Shown here: one piece after another, positions 1-12,656 of the stretch
How positions within the stretch are numbered: position 1 is the stretch's first letter
How the letters are laid out: the number at the start of each line of letters is the position of its first letter
Source: Tetrahymena thermophila SB210
Lineage: Eukaryota; Ciliophora; Oligohymenophorea; Hymenostomatida; Tetrahymenidae
Length of the DNA: 64,000 nucleotides
NCBI RefSeq assembly: GCF_000189635.1
Contig: NW_002476180.1
Coordinates: 62,001 to 126,000, forward strand
Reading direction: 5' to 3'
Program-made: the position numbers and the translations under genes
The notes under the pieces: model-generated
The model's database searches: none
Told to the model about the DNA's origin: nothing
Seen by the model: the letters and a program-made list of their open reading frames with translations, nothing else

Positions 1-57
1 TTTAGAGGCTCTTGCAGAAATATTGGGACTAGATTTATTGGAATTTAAGAGCATCCA
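1..57. other. Possible edge of a coding exon, strand unresolved
   Basis: The first ~57 bases are less AT-rich than what follows and read sensibly in two ways. On the plus strand (frame 2) they give a leucine-rich helix-like peptide beginning LEALAEILGLDLLEF. On the minus strand an ATG at 57 opens MDALKFQQIQSQYF and runs off the window edge. Either could be the edge of a gene lying mostly outside the window. No family can be assigned from so short a piece. Confidence 0.25.
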
Positions 58-1241
58 TGGATAAAAAATAATACGTAATCATATTTATCATCCTAAGGTA
101 GAATTATAACATCACCTTTTTAGTTTACTCTTACTTTAAAGTCTTCAAACTAATTATCCATGTTAATTTTAAATTGTTTTATAGATTAGTATTTAATTTA
201 ATAGTTTTTTATGTATTTATCTCTTGAAAATAATCAGAAACAAATCAACTAAAATATAAATTTCTTACTTATTATTAAAAAAGATATTTATTACCATAAA
301 AATACTTAGAAATCAAAAAGCTTAATTGATTCAATATTTTATTGCCCCAAAATTGATGTAAAGTAAATAAGTAAAGTTCTATTTATAGCTGATTTCTTAT
401 TCAAGTTTTTTTGTTGTCTTTTGGAAAAGAAATAGTTAGATTAATTTTTAAAGAATTTACTGTATTTTATTATCATTACATCCATATCAAAGCAAAAAAA
501 TTAACAGTATCAATTGAATAAAATAGCATTTATTTATTAAAATAGCTAACTTTACAACAGAAAAAACATTTAATAATTACAGTTTATATGAGAAAAAATA
601 CTGTTTAGCATTCATATTCTTAAAACTACATTTATTAATAGATCAATAATTATCTATCAAAAGATGTTACTTATCCTTTATATATTTAACAGTAAAAATA
701 ACAAAATCTTAATTAATGTCTTTAGAAATGTTGAATCAAACTAAATAGTTACAATAAAATTATCTTACAAATTTCAAATTTTTTATAAATAGATTATATA
801 AAGAAACAAGCAAACAAAAAATCAATTAGTTATTTTTATTTGTAGACGAAGAATTATAATTAAAAGAAAATAATCAAGCACTCTTATTCCTTCCCTCTCA
901 TAAAATTGAAGGTAAGCAATTTAAATTAATAGAATAAATTCCTGTTAATTTTTATAAATGATGTCAAAAATTTACATCTAACTATCAAAGTGCTATTTTT
1001 TATTATCTATAATTGAAGGAGATAATTTAAGAGAATATATATAAAATAAAATAAATATAGTCAATTTTTTTAATAAATGGAATTAATCAATTAGCCAGAA
1101 AAGTCTTTTTATTTTAGTATTTTGTTTATTATCATTACTATTATTTTCTAAATTTAGTTAGTAAAATGAGGTCTAGGAGGTAGGTAGGATAGATTCCTTT
1201 ATCTAAATGCCTCAATCGTTAATAATAAGATTTGCTGAGAT
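58..1241. other. Intergenic, AT-rich
   Basis: Very AT-rich DNA downstream of the kinase gene, which ends at 1242 on the minus strand. No open frame with coding character was seen on either strand under the ciliate code. A short GTAG-type repeat (gtaggtagg) lies near 1180, just beyond the kinase stop. Confidence 0.5.
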
Positions 1242-3011
1242 TCATACAGAAGTGGGAATTATAGATTCTTAGAGCTCTTTAAATTTAAGCTTAATGTTGT
1301 TAATTGTAATAGCATCCTTCTTTTCTTAGATAAAGATAGAAACACAGCACATGTATATTATATCTTAGATTGGTTAGCATTTACCTTCAATATATTTCAT
1401 GTCATTTGGATAGTTTTCTTTGTGATAACGAAGAGGGTTCATAACTTCTGGTTAAGTTAGAATTTGAGTATAGATATCTTTTAGTTCATCACGTTTAACT
1501 TAACCCCAAGGTTGCTTGCCTGTGAAGAGCTCTAAAAGAATAACACCGAAACTGTAAATATCGAAACGAGGAGAAAGTTCGTGGTTAATGATAGCTGCTG
1601 GATGGGCATATTTAGCAGTAGTTCCAAGCATATTAAACGCTTCTGTTTGCTTTTCCTCAAAGACTTTAGACATAGATAAATCTGATACTATAATGTCGTC
1701 ATTTTAATCTAAAAGAATGTTTTATGGTTTAAGATCCATATGCTAAATTTTTTCTTTGTAAAAAACTTCAAGACACTCTATGATCTAAAGAGACCACTTT
1801 ATTTTAAGATCTATGGTTATTTAGTTGAAGCAATTTTTTAGCAAATGCTTCAAGCTATATTTACATAGAGGCATCCAATATCCAATAAGAACATTTTATC
1901 TTTGCATGTCTACTTAGAAAGAAATACCCTTGAGAGGCATGATACGCATGTTACGATTAAGCATAAAGCGCTGCATATTTTCTGCTTCTGAAAAAATAAT
2001 TTAAAATCTATTCATCGCAGTTTCATCATTCATTTCTATTTTACAAATTTTCAAAGCACATGTTTCTCCTTCAAGATCTATGCGATATACAACACCGAAA
2101 TTACCCTTATCGAGCTACATACGAGTTTTGACGTACATTTTTTCATGAGGAATAATTCTGATATACTATTATTGAGGTTATTACATAATTTATTATTAGT
2201 TATTGCTTGATCTAGTATCTATCTTGCTTTCTTCATCATCTTAATAACCATTTGCAATGATTTAACTATTTGTGGGTTGAATCTAAACTGGAACTGGCTA
2301 AGAGCGCATACCATTAGTGAGAGTAGGTTAGATACTTAAATTTGATCCTCCATCACGAAGAGAACTATGCACATCCATATAACGACTATTTTGTAAGTTT
2401 GATATCTTTTCTTCAATAGTCATAGTAGTCAAATTCTTATCGCGATAGTTCATTATTTCATTCAGTACCTGCTAGATATTTGTTTCTTCTAACGACGAAG
2501 CTTTAACAAAAGGGAGCTAAAGTTCTTTGCATTTTTTCACAAGTGCGTCTTCTTCAGTTTTATTACGGCATTACTTATCGGATTTTAAACCAACTATAAT
2601 AACACGGAATGAACGATTACCATGTTATCTTACGTATTCAATAATTTTTTCAAAAAAGCTATCTGAAAAACTTTGAAGTGTTTAAGCTTTTGCAAGATCT
2701 ACGCAAAGGAGAACAACTTCGATGTCTTTTAAATAAGCTTTATAGTTCATTTAGAAAAACTCAGGAGTACTTTTCTTTAAACGACGAAAAACAATAAGTT
2801 TTTAATCGTATTTCATATATTTTTCTGGCTTATCTTCTCCCAATCCTACACTGTCTCCCAATTATTAGAGTTTAGAAATAAGAGAATCCTTGCCAACTTA
2901 TTCAGCTCCTACAACGAATACATTTATTTAATTAGAATTTAAATTAGATTGAGGTTATTCAGATGTAGTACTGACATTAGTTTACTATTTATAATTGCAT
3001 AAATTTCCCAT
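1242..3011 (-). CDS. Ras-like (degenerate) GTPase-protein kinase fusion protein
   Basis: Single exon, 589 residues. The start at 3011 is the first ATG and the frame closes on TGA at 1242. Residues ~29-205 form a small-GTPase-like domain. The P-loop at 34-42 reads GAEQVGKDS, with Asp where Ser/Thr normally follows GK. The G4 motif is GLKSDK instead of NKxD, and ASS stands for SAK, so nucleotide binding may be weak or lost. After a Gln-rich linker comes a kinase domain with glycine loop DKGNFGVVY, ALK lysine, a Glu-containing helix C, catalytic loop HMDLKPQN (HRD changed to HMD) and SDLS in place of DFG. Lys, catalytic Asp, Asn and metal-binding Asp are all kept, so activity is plausible. The N-terminus MGNLC resembles a dual-acylation signal (inference). 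Domain order recalls Roco kinases, but no COR domain or LRRs were seen. Confidence is high for the kinase, moderate for the GTPase fold. Confidence 0.85.
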
Positions 3012-5976
3012 TACTTTTAAATGATTTAATTAATATATTTATTTATTTTGTCAGAGTATATTGATATTTCTTCAAGAAAAGGATATTAATTAGTAAGTTC
3101 AGTAGCAATTGCTTCTAAATTTATTTAATATTTTATTAGACAGAGCTAGTTGGAAATAGTATAAGTGTATAATTAGCTGTTTTCTCAAGTAATCTATTTT
3201 TGACTTCCGCTATTGATAATATAAATTCGAAATTTAGTTTTCAATAAGGCAATGAATTGTTTTTGTTTTGGATTGTAATTAATAATTAATCTTAATTCTG
3301 ATTTAGCTTCAAGCGACTGAGGTAATAATACTTATAGGATACTATAGCACTATGGTATATAAAATCTTAAGCCTACTTTGAGTGTTTTAGAGTAATGCTT
3401 TTGAATATAGAATAAAATGTTATGATATAATCCTCTTATTAAAATATTCTTACTGTTAAGTAAACTTTGACTCTGTTTGAGCAAAAATTATTTATTTATT
3501 AATTTATTACTTTTTGTGTATTTTGATTTATTTAAATTTTCTTTTCTTACAAATGTATTTGCAAATTAATTTTCTTTGAACAAAAATTGTTATTGTTTCT
3601 TTCTCTTGATTTTCTTTGTGTTTTTTTTTTTGATGATTACATAAAAATTTTGATTCACTACATTATTTTCTTATTCTTAATACATAAAAATTTGGTTTGG
3701 TGCTCTCCTTTATAGATATGATATATAGATAAATAAATAAATGCATACTTATAATTTCTCCCTTAATTTAATGACTCAATCAATCTCAAATAAATTATTA
3801 TCATTTTAGATAGCATATATGTTTAATATATTTTGCTGATGAAAGAAATCCTCTTTTATATATAAAAGATAAGTAATTGAATCGATCAAAAGATAAATAG
3901 ATTTTACCCTTATTTATCAAAAAATTAATAACTTGAATAGAAGTAGAAAAGTATATATGTATTTATGTATGTATATGCGAATAATCTGCTGGTATACAAA
4001 CCAAATATTTTATTTTTTAGGGGATGATAGATAATTTTTGCAGTAAAATTTTATCCTCTGCATAATCATATTTCCCTTCGTTTCTAAATCTTTTAAAATA
4101 TTATGATGGCTTAAATTAAAAATTTAAAATATTAAAATGTATTTTTTTAAAAATATTTAGCAATTTGCATCAGTTATAATAAAATCACTATTTAAATGAT
4201 AAACATACCTAATTTATTAATCCAAATGACTTAATATTATGAATAGTTAGTTTTTTCTTAAAATCATAAAAAAATAAACTAATGATGTTGTAAATATTTG
4301 ACTCCAGTAGTAAAAAATTGGAATAAAAATTAATAATCAATCATAATAATTAAATATCCATTTTTAAAATTAAATTTATTTGTGTTGCTATTTAATTTAT
4401 GAGTATATTTGATAAATTTATTTTTTTTTATGCATATCTTTTCATCACGTTTACCATTCAAATAAAGTAGGTAGGTAGGTATTTAATCAAAATATTAGGT
4501 TGTTATTTTCTGTCTCTAGTTAGAGACAAGAAAAATTTATTACGTCATGTTATACAACATAATAAAATTGATTCAATATTTTAGATGATTTTGATTTCGT
4601 CTATTCTAACTTTGAAATTGCTAGATTTGTTGATTCATATTTTAAAAATGTGTAAATTAAAACAAAATATGCAAATAACCATTAAAAATTTACGTTGTAG
4701 ATCACTAACGAATATCGCTTATAACTATGTAAATAATGGTTATTTTTAATTTTATTTTATTTAAAAAAATCTTTCAAAATTAGAAATTTTACACAAATCC
4801 ACTTTAGAGTATATCAAATTCAAGCATATAAATAATTCGAAAATTATCTACTTGATATATAAAAATGATGGAAATTCAAGCAATAGTAAAAAGCAAAGAA
4901 AGAAAACTTATATTAATTTATAAGTTAAAATTGACAAAATTAACTTTAAGATACATTTTAAAGCATATGTAAGTATTAAAATTTCTAGCTATTTAATTAA
5001 ATTTACAATGAAGCGTTTTACACTTGCATGAAAATATTCACCTTTAGTTTACAGTATGAAGCTATTATTTTCCATTAAATAACATTTCAAATTTTTTAGT
5101 ATGTAGTTTTGGCGCTTCGTACTTTGTGGCTTAACTTTTAAGATAAAATAAAAGAGTACACTTTCAACTTTGAATTAATATATTCAGTAATAGTAACAAT
5201 TTAATACTACATACCTTGTAAATATCTATACTTCAATATAAAAATTGCTATGACATGACTAACTTTAATTTTATCCTTTGAGGTATTTTAGTCAACATAA
5301 TTTATTTAATTTTAACTATAATCAATTTTATCAAATTTTACTAAATTAAAGTGTTGTCTGTTTGTCTCATTCAAAAATTAATTAATATTTTGATTCTAAT
5401 ATACTTTGCCATTATAATATATAAAATTAAATGAAACATGAAAACTCAATAAAATTAATTTAAAGTAAAAATTAAATAAGCAACTTTTAAATTTTGTTAT
5501 GAGTTTTAAAATAAATTTCATTTAGATTTTAATAAAAAATTAATTAAATATTTTTGTTACGATTTGATATTTCTTTTATGATTCATCTATTCTTCAACAA
5601 GTATTTATTTTTCGTTCTTTGAATTTCATTAAATTACTAAAAATTAAAATTAAAACTATTAAATTTTAATAAATTTGAATGAATCATTATTTAATTTAAG
5701 CTGCTATGAATTTTAAAATAAACCATAAAAAAATAAAAATTTATTTTAATCTTCTACAAAAGAAAATAAAAAGTAATTTAATAATTTAAAAAATATTTTT
5801 TATTTAAATCAAATACAACATATGTTTTAGGTATAAATATTAAAATATTTATTTTAATTAGACTTAAAAAATATTTATATATAATTTAAACTGAATAGTT
5901 ATGATAAAAAATGTAAAATGGCAATTTCCAAATTTAATTTAATAACTTAAAAATTACTAAAACTTATTTAATAATC
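3012..5976. other. Intergenic, AT-rich, no gene seen
   Basis: About 3 kb between the kinase start and the first TmcB-type gene, composed of A/T runs with no sustained coding frame. It should hold the 5' UTR and promoter of the kinase (transcribed leftwards) and the 3' UTR of the next minus-strand gene. A short gtag microsatellite occurs near 4467-4481. A slightly less AT-rich patch near 5105-5140 (ggcgcttcgtactttgtggc) could not be assigned. Confidence 0.5.
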
Positions 5977-7724
5977 TCAAATTTAATATTCATTTCTGAC
6001 ATAGTTATAGACATAAGGATTTTAGCAAATAAATTCACAAGGGAATAAACCAAATATTTATCTGGTATCAAAAAGCCTTTCTATTAAGTATCTATAATAT
6101 TTAGTCCAAAGAATTAATAATACAATATAACCCAAAATGATATTAAATATAAAGATTAATAAAAAGTATTGATTTTATAAATCACAAAATTTGTTCATCT
6201 CAGTAATCATAAAATTTCCAATCATCATTGGAACTACTCTTAAATATTAATAAACTTTTATAAACTAAGCTCCATTATTTTCTTAATATAGATAGCTAAG
6301 AGACTCAGTAAACTAATCAGTCGTTTACGAAGCTTTATACATTTGCTGAAAATCAGCTAAAATGTTAGTAAGAGATTAGAGACCTAGCAGGTATCCTTTG
6401 TTCCATATTCCGTTTTAGATTGTAGAGCAGTCTGATATATCTATTTAATGTGATGAATCTAAATATATCTATTAATAATTTAATAAAGGACTACATATAT
6501 CTTCATTCATTGTAACTTCTATAATTGATTTATGTAGATTTTAATCAAAAATTAGATTTTAATTTGATTATTTTTTTAACAATTAAACAATACTATTTGT
6601 TGTGTTTCTAATATAAATTTATGTATCTTCAAGCTATCCATCTAGGCCAGATAATATAGCATCAGGACGCATTTCATAAGTAGCTGTTTATCTAAGGAAG
6701 TTAAATGCCAAAATTAGTGGAGCTCTACCTCTCAATGAGTATAATAAACTTAGCTCATTAGAATTAAAACTAAATTCATCAATATAAGTATTTGAAATGA
6801 CAATATTTGTTATTGGATAAATAGAAAAGAAACAAAAAATGAATGAGACTAATGCTAAGATCTTATTATTTATTTTTTCAAGCTGATTTGTTGAAGATAC
6901 TGTTCTTTTTTTTATGTTATCAATTCCTTTCGTGAGTAAAATTTAATCATGGCTATCTCGAAGCATATCTTAATTTATGAAATATTCTAACATTTAAATT
7001 CTTTCTATTAACTAACTCGGCTAAAATGTGCAGAAAAGTTTGAGTATTTACTCCTTTTTGTATTAGATGTAAAAGAAAATCGGAATAACCTAAATTGCAA
7101 TCAGAAGAGTTAAAACTTCAAGCACAATTATAAAAGTTACTTAAAAAGATTTCATTTAATTAATCTTGTTATCCAATTCTTACTTTTACAGATCTGCCAT
7201 ATTTTGAAAAATCTCAATACTGTTCTTTTAGTTGTAGTGACTATTAATTTTAATTTATTTTTTTATTTACTTATTAATTTAAGAATAAAAACCTTACATA
7301 TAACGTAAATAAACATCTGTTTACTTCTGTGAATACATATAAAGATTTTCAGCCATTGAAACAAAAGAAAATATCATTTTTAGATCCTTTGTAGAAGATT
7401 CATTTCTCTGATTGAAAATAATGATATTCTAATATTAAGATCTAATATACTAACCGTACCATGTATCTCTATCATTGTTTTCAAGGTCTATAACTGTATT
7501 TTTGAAATGCTATTAAATTACTAAAGGTTCAGCTAATACAATAGCTAATTCTTATTGCTATAAAGTATTTTAAATAATACTTTTATTATACATTTTGATA
7601 TATTCTGTATGTGCTATTATAGATACAAATTCATTCATAATTTCATATCCTATTGATAATAAAAATGAATAACTTAAATTAAAATATTTATTTCTTCCAA
7701 AAAATAGCTTGTATTAATTAACAT

Positions 7725-7761
<37 letters not shown>

Positions 7762-10700
7762 ACTACCTTTTACTAGATTTGAATTTAGAGTATTCATATA
7801 ATTAAATTAAGTCTATTAGTAATTAAATAAAGCAGAAGCAAGGATAACAGTAGTGATTATTTTCAAAATACCAATTAAAAAAATTAATTTCATAGATTTA
7901 CTTTGACGCCTACTTGCAACAGCTTTTTTTAGAGTCTATTTAAATGTATGCATTTCACTTATTGAACTATTTATTGAGTTTGATTAGTTTTACTTATTAT
8001 TTAGAAATTTAAAAATTTATTATTAGCTTTACTCAATACTTTTTTTTTTATTTTTTGAAAAACCTTCAATTTTATCATGAAAATTTAATTAAATTATTTT
8101 ATTTTGAGATAAATTTTTCTAAAAAATTTCATCTTTTTAATTTTAATTTTTGTTATTTTTATTTAGAAACTCGAAAATCTGATAATTTTATTAAAATGTG
8201 TATGGAGTATTATCATCTTTGCATTCACAACTAAGAATATTTTCAATTACTCCTTCTTCATTATTTTAAGCATTATCAATTTTCTCATCCTCTAATATAG
8301 CATCATTTAATAATAACTTACTTTCTTAAAAATTGACCTATTTGTTTCTGCTTGAAGCTGGTGAACTAAATACATTAAGGTGCAAATCACATGACTATTC
8401 TGTATTAAACTCATTATTAATTAAGCATTTATCTTAGTTATTCAAAAGTTTTCTATTTGTATTTAAATACTAATTATTACTTAACTAATCACAAATGGGT
8501 TCTATTTGTTTTAACTCAATATGGTCTACGTAACTTCCAAATTCAGAATGACTCTAATAACTAAACATTTTTATTCCAGAAAGATGCGATATTTAGCTTG
8601 ATAAGCTTGGTCTTGTAACTTGACTTGGAGGGAACAAAATACTTTTAGTTTCCTTTATTTAATATTAATATATGAAATAAAATAATTTTATTAATATTAT
8701 TTACAAATAAGCTTTATTTTTAATTAAATTAGGCTAAGCTTAATATATTTTTTTAGTCTGTCTCTTATTATATAGCACACAAAGAACCATTTTATATATT
8801 AAGATCTAATTCTAATTAACAAAATTATCTGATTTTTTCAATTTAAATTTTCACTTCCTATAATAAAGCTTGAATTTCAAATTTTCTCTTTAGTTGCTTG
8901 AATTCTACTATTTAAATGAATCCCAATTCAAAATTTTTGTAAGATGTTTATAACTTACCAACTTAAAATGTTATTTCATAGAATTTAAAATCTTTACTTT
9001 CCAATTTTTTACACAAATTTATAAAATCAAAAAAGCTATTAAATGGCTGATTTTATTTATAACTTAAAACTGAAATTGCTTTTTCACTTTATGGACTTAT
9101 AAAAATTGACTTATGTTCTATATTTAGATTTTAATTTTTATTCTAAATCTAATTTAAATGTGTTTATAAAATGGGTAAAATTTTAAATAAATCTAATTTT
9201 TAGTATAATCTTTCATGACCTTAAAAAGGGAAATTCTTAAATATTTCATAGTAAATTTTTTCAGTTAAGTTAGTTATGTTTCCTGAGGTAGCAAAAATAA
9301 TAAAATCATATATTTGCTTTTATTTAAAAAAAATTAGAAATAAAAATTATGTATTGTTTGTTATTAATTAAGATTACACTATTCTATTTTGTAATAAACG
9401 CACTTGCTCCAAAGTAATTAGATTGGGGTGAATCTAACTTAATTCTTAAATTCAAAGGTATCGCAAAACCACTTTTATTGATTCCAAAAATTTGTAATTA
9501 TCCTTAAACTATTCTATTCATTTCTCCACTGCTCACAAATTTAGTTAAGATATTGCCATGAATTTAATTAAGCTGATCGGGAATCAATATATTGCAATTC
9601 TTATTTATAGAAAGATAATATATTATTTAAATGTTGAGAGTTATTTTGAGAATTACTTTGCTAATTAATTCTGAAGGACTATACCCAAATATTGACTAAC
9701 TACTAAAAGACGCATTTTTGATAATTCCAATAGGTTGAATCAAAGAAATGTTGATCACACAAGCATCTTTAGAAAATAAATTAATCTCCTTATCTATATT
9801 CTTAAATGAATTTAAATGCTATCTGCTTTGATATATTGCCTTTTTATTTTAAAAATAATTATTTAAAAAAAGTATTTTTTTCAACTTTTTACTTCTTTTT
9901 GATATTCTTGAGGGCTTTTATTTTATTGATCTAAACATTTTGAGTATATATCAGCTAATTATTCACACCATTTACTTTAAGGATAGTAGCTATACATATT
10001 TCTCATAGTTGCATGAGTTTGTTGCTTTAGAGAATATACTTATTAAATCTGCTAATTAATCTAAGAGATATCAACTTATTTTTTACTAAGATCTATTAAC
10101 ATTTTTCTCAGCTATATTAAGCTTTATTTCAAGCTCAATTGCGTATTTAAAAAAAGTTAATCAAATTTTAAAACTTTATTGAGCTAGAGCTTTTGATTGT
10201 AAATTGTAGGATTATTGAAAAAATTATAAAATATTTTTTCTCCATGATCGTAGATTTGTTAAAAAACCAGTTAATCTTTGATAGAAGATGTACTTTTTTC
10301 TGAGTTTGATATCTAAATGACTTCTGCGAGTGCCTTAGTTGGCACATTAACAACTTCAATCAAAAATGTTAAATAGTTAAAACACGCTTAGTTGTATTCC
10401 TCTTTCTAATTTAAAATAATAATTAATTTAAGAAATAGTAAAAAGTTCTTTTAAATTTAAAAAAATTGAACAAGCAACTTGATTTGCTTTTAAACAATCA
10501 GTTGATTTATTTTCTTCTATATAAGTAAACATTCAAAAAATTTTATGAAGGATTGATAATAAATATGAAAAATTTATAAAATGAAAATAATAAATACCTT
10601 AAGTGTATTATCTTTTTTTATTTAATCTAAGTAATCTGAGTACATTTATGCAAAGTATTTAGAAATAAAGGAATCTCTGTATACAAAACCTTATAGTTCT

Positions 10701-11979
10701 TCCCAAGAAAAACCATTTTCTCTCATTAATAATTCACAAAAACAGTCTTTTCTTGAGCATGTATTGTAATGGTTTTAGTAGATACTTTCATAAAGAACTG
10801 ATCTCCTTAAATCTGTATAGTCATGCATTTCTAAGTGCTTGACAATAAAATAAGCAGTTCTTATGTGCAAATTAATTTCCTATAAACTTTTATAATCTAA
10901 AATTTTAAATAAAATTAGTTTAAACCATTTTTTGTTGTTGTTCAATTAGAATTTTTTATTTTAAAATTTTAAAAAAGTAAAATAATATTTTTACTATTTT
11001 ATTTTAGAGCAAGCTGGTTAATACGGTTATAGAGAAGGTGACTTGCAATTACGTATGAAAAAGGAATTATAGCTAATATAGAAATTATTAATTGAGTTCC
11101 ATTATAGATATGTGGGAAGTTATAAGATAGACAAAATAAAATTGAATTAAAAAGGTGAATAAATTTAAAAAGTAGATGCGTCTTAATTATTAAGTTATCA
11201 TAATAAATAAGCTCAATTATCTAAAGCAATAATTTTGTTGACACAAAAGTTATATGAAGGGCTGCTATTATATTTTAGTTTAAAAATTTTGAAGAATTAA
11301 ATGCTACTACAAGAATTTAATTGAATATTAGCTCTAAATATTTTGAATGAGTATCTATTGATGCCATATAATCATCTAAAACAAAACTGAAGCTAAAATC
11401 GTGTAAATTCTAACAAAAGCTGATCAAAAGTGTCAATATCAAATTGTATGTTGAAATAACAACTTCATTAAAACTAGACTCGTTATTAAAAAAAACTTCA
11501 AAGCATGCAGTACTGAAAGCAAAATAAAAAACAAAGATGTAAACTTTTAAAATGAAACTGTTTATTGTGTCAGTTAACCTAGCAAATTTACTATTCATCA
11601 ATTTATATTTACATAGGAAGAAACGAACGATTTAGTAAACAACTATGCAGCTATTAAGGATAGCTGAAAATATTAAGAATCCAATTAATATCTAATTTTC
11701 TGAAGGATGGTCAAAAATAGAGTTAATTAACGGATAGATCCTAAAATAATGTGCAAATTTTGCAAGTAAGAGCACACTTTAGGAGTCCTAGCTCTTACAA
11801 AAGCTTTCATTTGTAATATAATCTAAAAGGTTCTAAGTCAGCTGAATTGAGATGGATTATATATTGCATATAACTATCAAAATTAACGATAAAAGCTTAC
11901 CTCTTAAATATGTAGATTGCTATCGTCCAAATTCTGAGATATAGTAAAAGTAGATCTCTTGTTTTATTTTTTAAAGCAT
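5977..11979 (-). CDS. TmcB/TmcC-like transmembrane protein with PAS domain (copy 1)
   Basis: Multi-exon minus-strand gene; the start MLQKIKQEIYFYYISEFGRQ lies at 11979 and TGA at 5977. It belongs to the large ciliate family of multi-pass proteins annotated as PAS S-box or Tiny-macrocysts (TmcB/TmcC) proteins. Visible parts, in order: several N-terminal membrane helices; a cytoplasmic helical repeat region with the landmark FLIEVVNVPTKALAEVIQ (near 10.35 kb) and FNNPTIYN; a PAS-like segment (INISLIQPIGIIKNASFSS then IFGYSPSELISK, near 9.7 kb); then C-terminal membrane segments around an extracytoplasmic domain, ending FIFNIILGYIVLLILW and the tail LFPCEFICQNPYVYNYV. The function is probably sensory or mechanosensory signalling at the membrane (family inference). 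At least six introns are implied by frame shifts between conserved blocks; one contains the AAAT microsatellite at 7730. It is a head-to-tail paralogue of copy 2. I did not verify every base, so a small lesion cannot be excluded. Confidence 0.75.
7730..7762. repeat. (AAAT)n microsatellite in an intron
   Basis: About eight copies of taaa/aaat in the intron preceding the YEIMNEF exon of copy 1. The matching intron of copy 2 (near 14.43 kb) carries an ATTA repeat instead. The intron position is conserved while its contents have diverged. Confidence 0.9.
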
Positions 11980-12656
11980 TTCTTCTAAATATTTTTTTTT
12001 ATTAGATTAATTTGAATTCTATTTTTTACAAAAATTTATTTAATATTTGTTAGCTGTATGACTTATTTTAATATCAATTTATATAAGTAAATAAATAATA
12101 TGTTCTTTTTTTTGCCTGTTTTAAAGATTAATATTTTATTTACATATTAAGTTAACGCAAATTTTGATTAAAAATCAAATATGATTAAAATTAATTATGT
12201 TTATATAATTTTAAATAAATCTTGTTTTATTAAATTTAAAAAAATAATATAAAAATTAAAAGAAAAAAAAAATAATTTTAATGTTGATATTTTTTTTTTG
12301 GCTTTTAAAGTAAATTTATTTAAAACGAAAATATTTAATATAAATACCTAATATATAATATATGATTATTATTAAAAATTATTTTGTATTTTAGTAATAT
12401 TATTTATTCATTTATCAAATTGCAATTATACCTATTATGATTCAGGCAATTCAACTTATAGTTTTTAATTATTAATATTGAAATTATTGAATTTTCGAAA
12501 TTTAAGTGAGAAAAAATTATTAACAATATTTAATGAAAATTAAATCTAATTATACATACATAAATTTCACTAAATAATTAATAAGATGAATATTATTTCT
12601 TAATTTGGAATAAATATATATCAAGTAGAAAAATAAACAAATTTAAATGACTAATT
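11980..12656. other. Intergenic between the two TmcB-type paralogues
   Basis: 677 bases of A/T-rich sequence (poly-T and poly-A runs at 12110-12300) separate the stop of copy 2 from the start of copy 1. It must contain the copy 2 3' UTR and the copy 1 promoter. No motif was recognised. Confidence 0.5.

Noticed and set aside
1242-3011. Calling the GTPase-kinase protein a Roco/LRRK orthologue
   Set aside because: No COR domain or leucine-rich repeats were seen and the G motifs are degenerate, so only the domain order is similar.
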